From Corynespora cassiicola (Eukaryota; Ascomycota; Dothideomycetes; Pleosporales; Corynesporascaceae): a stretch of DNA of 64,000 nt. Below are positions 60,245 to 64,000 of the stretch, piece after piece (the first letter of the stretch is position 1; every line of letters begins with the position of its first letter). Made by a program: the position numbers and the translations under genes. The stretch lies in the NCBI GenBank assembly GCA_022059125.1, contig JAEUWY010000006.1:1674001-1738000 (forward strand), read 5' to 3'. The notes beneath the pieces are model-generated. The model was not told where the DNA came from, did not search any database, and saw only the letters and a list, made by a program, of their open reading frames with translations.

Positions 60245-60276
60245 CCTGCCCTGCCCTGCTCTGCCCTGCCCTGCCG
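60245..60276. repeat. (CCTGC)n pentanucleotide repeat
   Basis: Imperfect CCTGC/TCTGC units; the complement of the CAGGG type repeat seen at 18547. Confidence 0.82.
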
Positions 60277-60507
60277 CCGATGACATACCCACGGCTACCC
60301 ACGGCCCCTTTCCCATTGCTTGCCCCAAAACCACACCCTCGCCTCGCCTCGCCTCACACACAGACCGCCCACCTACCCACCGCCTCACCACCCGGCCCCA
60401 TCTCGGCTCGGCCTCGCGTCGGAAGCCTTGGCGGCGAGACACAAAAAGGTGGGCGCTTGGTTGGTTGGGGGGGGCACGCGTAGCATGGCGTACGTACGTA
60501 GGCCAGG

Positions 60508-60584
60508 GCGCAGCAGCGCAGCGCAGCGACATGAGCGTAGCGCAGCACAGCACAGCATAGCACAGCGCAACGCAACGCAACGCG
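60508..60584. repeat. Degenerate GCGCA/GCACA pentanucleotide tract
   Basis: Mixed 5-bp units (GCGCA, GCACA, GCATA, ACGCA) over about 75 nt. Confidence 0.8.
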
Positions 60585-60834
60585 GCGACCAGCGCAGAAC
60601 GGCGGACTGCTTGCGCCAAAGTAAAGTTGGATGCTGCACAGGGCCATCCGTGCGCGGCGCACCCCTGATCGTCCGACGAGCCGGAGAGCGAGGACGCAGC
60701 GAGGAGGAATGTTCCTGAAGATCGGGGGTTCTGGATGGGGGGCTAGGGGCTTGGGGTGTGGGGGCGTGGCGGCGAGGCGAGGCGAGGATAGGATGGGTGG
60801 GTAGTAGGCGAGTAGGCGAGTAGGTGCCTGGCCT

Positions 60835-60865
60835 TGTGTGTGTGTGTGTGTGCGTGTGCGTGTGC
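60835..60865. repeat. (GT)n microsatellite
   Basis: GT dinucleotides with a few GC interruptions toward the right end. Confidence 0.88.
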
Positions 60866-61827
60866 TTGGAGGGGAAAGGCTAGGTGTGCGAGTTTGGGAG
60901 AGGGTTGCGAGGGGGGGTGGGGATGGTGAGTAAGGATGGGGGTTTCGTGGTGTTGGTTGCGGTTGTTTTTGCCTGTGCTGTGGGGGGAATTGGGGGATGG
61001 AGGGAATTGGTATTCTTTTGGGATCTTCTCTTCGTTTTCGTGGAAAAGACGCGAGGGAGGTGGGTTGTGGGTTGGCGGTGTAGGTTGGCCGCATTTGGGT
61101 GTCGTTGTGGAGAATTGCTGGAGGGGCTAAACTCCGCTGGGAATAATAAGGGAGTCGTCATTCAGATAGAAATTTGGTAATGCGAGCGCTGCGTATAGCA
61201 CTTCCAGGCTATTCCAATGCTATCAGCTGGAGCATTTGGTCCATGGCTTTGCCTACATCAATGTGAAAATGCCAAAAGAGGCTAGCTCGATGGCGTTGAG
61301 CATGATGTACACAAGCAGGAGCCTTTCTTAGGCAGCAGCAACAACAACGGATGACCTTGTTCTTTAGGGTCAACGCGCTCCCCGCACAAATGGCTGCATA
61401 TGTACAATTCTCCTTGATACAATCTAATGAGGTGATTTCTGTATGCTCCGCGAAGAAATGTTGCGGTACAATCACGGTTACGAAGGCTGATATCTCGCGA
61501 CACGATCAGAAAGGAAGGATGAGCAAATCAATAAATGAGTGAAGCGAACGTTTATGCGCCTAAAAAAAATATAGGATAATAATAACATGGATTTTTACAG
61601 TCCAAGAATCCATCTGTCAATATAGATGCTATGTAAACAGAATAGTCATTATTTCTCAATTTAGAGACAGGGAAGAAAGCTTGATCCTACGACACATCGC
61701 TCTCCAAATCTCTTCTAGGCTTCCATACAAACATCAACTTACTGATCCCTACTGAGACTTGATGACATATCCACTTCTTCCCACCATCCCCACATAGCCT
61801 CACATCCCTCACATCTCTCCCCCTATC

Positions 61828-62190
61828 ATGACCCGCCCTATCCATATTCTGGTCTACTCTTCCCCCCTCCTCCCGGCTCATTGGTCACTCTGCATCCCGC
61901 ACGTCGACGATCCCGACATTGGCACGCGCATCCATGTCAGCGGCGACGCGGCACCCGGCTACGAGACTGCGTTCGAGCGCAACTACAACCTCAGCACCAC
62001 AAGCCGTTAGTACCAAACCCTATTATTAGATCGCGTATAAGACCACCATGTGGTCGACTTCAAAGGCGATGATGGCATGCCGGGTGCGGATCTGATAGCA
62101 CGTGATCATTTGGAGGAGGTCGCGCTCGGCGTGAAGGCACCGGGGAAGAGCGTGGTTGCTGCTGGTGGGCAGGTGCGTGTTCGTTCCTTG
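61828..62190 (+). pseudogene. Broken small conserved fungal gene with two in-frame stops
   Basis: The ATG at 61828 gives MTRPIHILVYSSPLLPAHW, IGTRIHVSGDAAPGYETAFERNYNL, which matches a small fungal family of unknown function that I know only by pattern (xRPIHVLVYSSP-xxPAHW, GkRIHaxGD). The frame then hits TAG at 62008 and TAA at 62038, but the codons between and after them still read like the family (YQTLLLDRV, then DHHVVDFKGDDG) up to about 62190. The expected C-terminal part is missing. A 36-nt intron (62006-62041) would remove both stops in frame, but it is shorter than every other intron here and would delete family-like sequence. I therefore call it a pseudogene. Confidence 0.6.
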
Positions 62191-62785
62191 TGATGATTTC
62201 CATTCACGTTCTTCAGAACGGGTTTGAAAGATATCGATCCATAGCATTCATGCCTCTCCAGGCATCTATCATATCTAGGTACCATGCATAGTCTCATCCC
62301 CTCTCAAGAGTCTTCCCCCTTTCCCCAGCTCCATATAAATGGAAACATGTCCTTCGTCTTTGAATGAGACTGTCCACTTGCTTCTCCTCCCAGAATTAAC
62401 TGGCCTGCTATCCAAGTCCAGCATATTTCTCAATTGCCTTGTACAGTATCTCCTAAAGCTCACGGGGAACCGAGTTGGCGACGTAACCCTATTTCAAGTT
62501 AGAGCTTATACATTATACTTTAAGTATGTTCTTACTCCCAATATCAGAGCCCCGAAACTGATGAATCTGAGAGAGCTTACGGATTTATCGACTCGGTGAA
62601 TCTCGCCCTTGACTTTTTCGAGCTCGTTTTTGACGGCTATGCTACATGTGGAATGGATTTTCTAGGCTGGCCTCTAAAAGTAGATAATCCTCCCCTTCGT
62701 CACTTTTGTACTCTGGCTACATAATCCTCTTCTTTGCCCCTCACCTTAGCATATTTTCTGCACCTGACTGTGACTTGCGAAGAAG
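62191..62785. other. Gene-poor stretch with a decayed minus-strand fragment
   Basis: Between the broken small gene and the phosphotransferase-like gene. Contains the minus-strand remnant listed next; otherwise nothing supported. Confidence 0.4.
62415..62640 (-). pseudogene. Possible minus-strand gene remnant
   Basis: Reading leftward from about 62640: VKNELEKVKGEIHRVDKS, then a GTAAGC donor and a possible intron ending TTGAAATAG near 62490, then GYVANSVPREL, a TAG, and in the same frame EILYKAIEKYAGLG followed by TAG. Two coding-like peptides in one frame around a stop suggest a decayed exon pair. No family recognised; could be chance. Confidence 0.25.
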
Positions 62786-64000
62786 ATGACTGTATTCGAT
62801 GAGCTAGCCGAGACGGACGAGGACAATGAATTCAGAATGTGGTTGTCAAAGGTCATCGATGCAAAGAAAGAGATTGTCGCCTTTGTCGCTTCTCGACGGC
62901 AAGGCAAGCCAGCAGGAGAGCTTGACGGCTACCTTAAAGGCTCATTCAACCTTAGTGTCGTCGTCAGATTTAGCGACGGAGGACCAAGAGCCGTGATTTG
63001 CTTCCCGAAACCAGGTCACACAGCCACAGCATTCCGGGACGAAAAGGTCAGGAATGAAGTCCAATTCCTGCAATTTCTGAGCGAGAAGACTACTGTTCCT
63101 ATACCGCGAGTAGTGAGCTGGGGTATGACCGAATACAGTCCTCAGCACCTCGGTCCATTCATAATCATGAACTATGTTGATGGTATCTCGTTGGCAAGCA
63201 TCTTGAAGCAGCCTACAGAGACCGAAAAAGATGAGGTGATCCTCGCGACCGACGTGGATGACACGAAACTGGATTACGTCTACGAGCAACTCGCCGATTA
63301 CATGTTACAACTCTTCCGACTCGACTTTTCTACAATCGGAGCGATATCAAAGAGTCTGTCTTCGAATGAATGGATTGCCAGCGAAAGACCTCTAACCTAC
63401 AACATGAATGAGTTGAAGACTGTAATATCAGACTACCCCACAAGTGGATGTCCTACAGCCCCGTTCACGTCTGCAAAGGCGTTTCTCTACTCTCTCGCTG
63501 ATGAGCATCTTGTCCATCTTCGAACCCAACGAAACCTTGTCAATGGCCCAGAAGATGCTAAGAAGCGGTTCATTGCACGCCATCGATTCAAGAAGCTAAT
63601 CTCACGCTACTGCCTCGATGATACCAGTCCTTTCAAGCCCTACTGTGACGACCTGCAACCTACAAACATGCTTGCGCACCCGGACACTCTCCGCATCACA
63701 GCCGTACTGGACTTCGAGTTCACAAATGCCATGCCAGTGCAGTTTGCATACGACCCACCTTGGTGTCTACTTCCACTAGGTCCAGATATGTGGCTTGAAC
63801 ACCACTCCATGGAAGATTTTATGGTCCGTTACGTGCCAAGAATGGAACAGTTCCTGCGAGCCTTGGAACGGGTGGAGGCGAGGACGAATTCGGAAGAAAG
63901 CCAGAGCAATCAACTTCTTTCTGTCCGGATGCGTGACTCTTGGGAGACTGGAAGGTTTTGGTTCGATTATGGAATCAGGAAGAGTTTCGATATAGATGCG
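62786..64000 (+). CDS. Aminoglycoside phosphotransferase (APH) family protein, 5' 405 codons, runs off the window
   Basis: Open from the ATG at 62786 to the last base with no intron needed. Kinase-like fold: N-lobe with a glycine-containing loop (GYLKGSFNLSVVVRFSDGG), VICFPKPG, DEKVRNEVQFLQFLSEKTTVPIPRVVSWG and the hinge PFIIMNYVDGISL; C-lobe with the catalytic loop PYCDDLQPTNML (the HGDLxxxN position with Cys in place of His, as is common in fungal members) and the metal-binding VLDFEFTNA in place of DFG. Fungal APH-like proteins are numerous, rarely linked to antibiotic resistance, and their substrates are mostly unknown. The end (ETGRFWFDYGIRKSFDID) is the usual distal region, so little is likely missing. 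Confidence 0.88.
   Translation, partial: MTVFDELAETDEDNEFRMWLSKVIDAKKEIVAFVASRRQGKPAGELDGYLKGSFNLSVVVRFSDGGPRAVICFPKPGHTATAFRDEKVRNEVQFLQFLSEKTTVPIPRVVSWGMTEYSPQHLGPFIIMNYVDGISLASILKQPTETEKDEVILATDVDDTKLDYVYEQLADYMLQLFRLDFSTIGAISKSLSSNEWIASERPLTYNMNELKTVISDYPTSGCPTAPFTSAKAFLYSLADEHLVHLRTQRNLVNGPEDAKKRFIARHRFKKLISRYCLDDTSPFKPYCDDLQPTNMLAHPDTLRITAVLDFEFTNAMPVQFAYDPPWCLLPLGPDMWLEHHSMEDFMVRYVPRMEQFLRALERVEARTNSEESQSNQLLSVRMRDSWETGRFWFDYGIRKSFDIDA

Larger units (their letters stand above)
59466..61827. other. 2.4 kb region with simple repeats, no gene seen
   Basis: Pyrimidine/T-rich 3' flank to about 60.1 kb, then pentanucleotide and GT microsatellites (60.24-60.87 kb) and purine-rich DNA. Opposite-strand frames here are repeat-driven. 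Confidence 0.5.

Noticed and set aside
62006..62041. 36-nt intron in the small broken gene
   Set aside because: Shorter than any other intron here and it would remove family-like codons; kept as an alternative in the findings instead.

Overview
The window is nuclear DNA of a filamentous ascomycete (Pezizomycotina). Protein genes on both strands are cut by short GT-AG introns, mostly 43-60 nt, many with CTAAC or CTGAC branch sites. Neighbours are unrelated in function, and the gene set includes FlbA, a Zn(II)2Cys6 regulator, a fungal STAND N-terminal domain and MICOS Mic12. I cannot fix the class or species from sequence alone. Exon coordinates were built by hand from splice motifs and frame continuity.

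Layout. 0-6 kb, relatively AT-rich: a five-exon folylpolyglutamate synthase-like gene (+) converging on a six-exon MFS drug:H+ antiporter-type gene (-), then an AT-rich empty stretch. 6-21.5 kb, strongly GC-rich and mostly gene-free: it holds the developmental G-protein regulator flbA (DEP-DEP-RGS), with about 7.8 kb of apparently non-coding DNA upstream, rich in microsatellites and a hairpin, and 4.7 kb downstream. 21.6-32 kb: Chk1 checkpoint kinase, a conserved-looking hypothetical protein, an aldo/keto reductase with a His-to-Gln change in its catalytic tetrad, a phosphopantothenoylcysteine decarboxylase (coenzyme A synthesis) and an Aurora kinase. 33-45 kb: a secreted, probably GPI-anchored S41 peptidase with an inserted tandem peptide repeat, a 1275-aa low-complexity protein whose two ORFs are joined by a likely GC-AG intron, MICOS Mic12, and an intracellular LacZ-type GH2 beta-galactosidase. 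45-54.4 kb: a 72-bp in-frame tandem repeat, a C6 transcription factor divergent from an ABM-like small protein, and a secreted GH92 alpha-mannosidase. 54.7-64 kb: a patch of broken genes (STAND N-terminal domain with an internal TAG, a small conserved gene with two in-frame stops, a minus-strand remnant), a mitochondrial-targeted protein, and the 5' part of an aminoglycoside-phosphotransferase-fold gene running off the right edge.

The genes do not form an operon or an obvious biosynthetic cluster. Themes are cell-cycle and development control (flbA, chk1, aurora), secreted or catabolic hydrolases (S41, GH2, GH92) and mitochondrial/CoA housekeeping. I found no tRNA, rRNA, CRISPR or intact transposon. 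The items most worth following are the peptide-repeat insertion in the S41 peptidase, the GC-AG intron gene, the long non-coding region around flbA, and the decaying genes at the right end.
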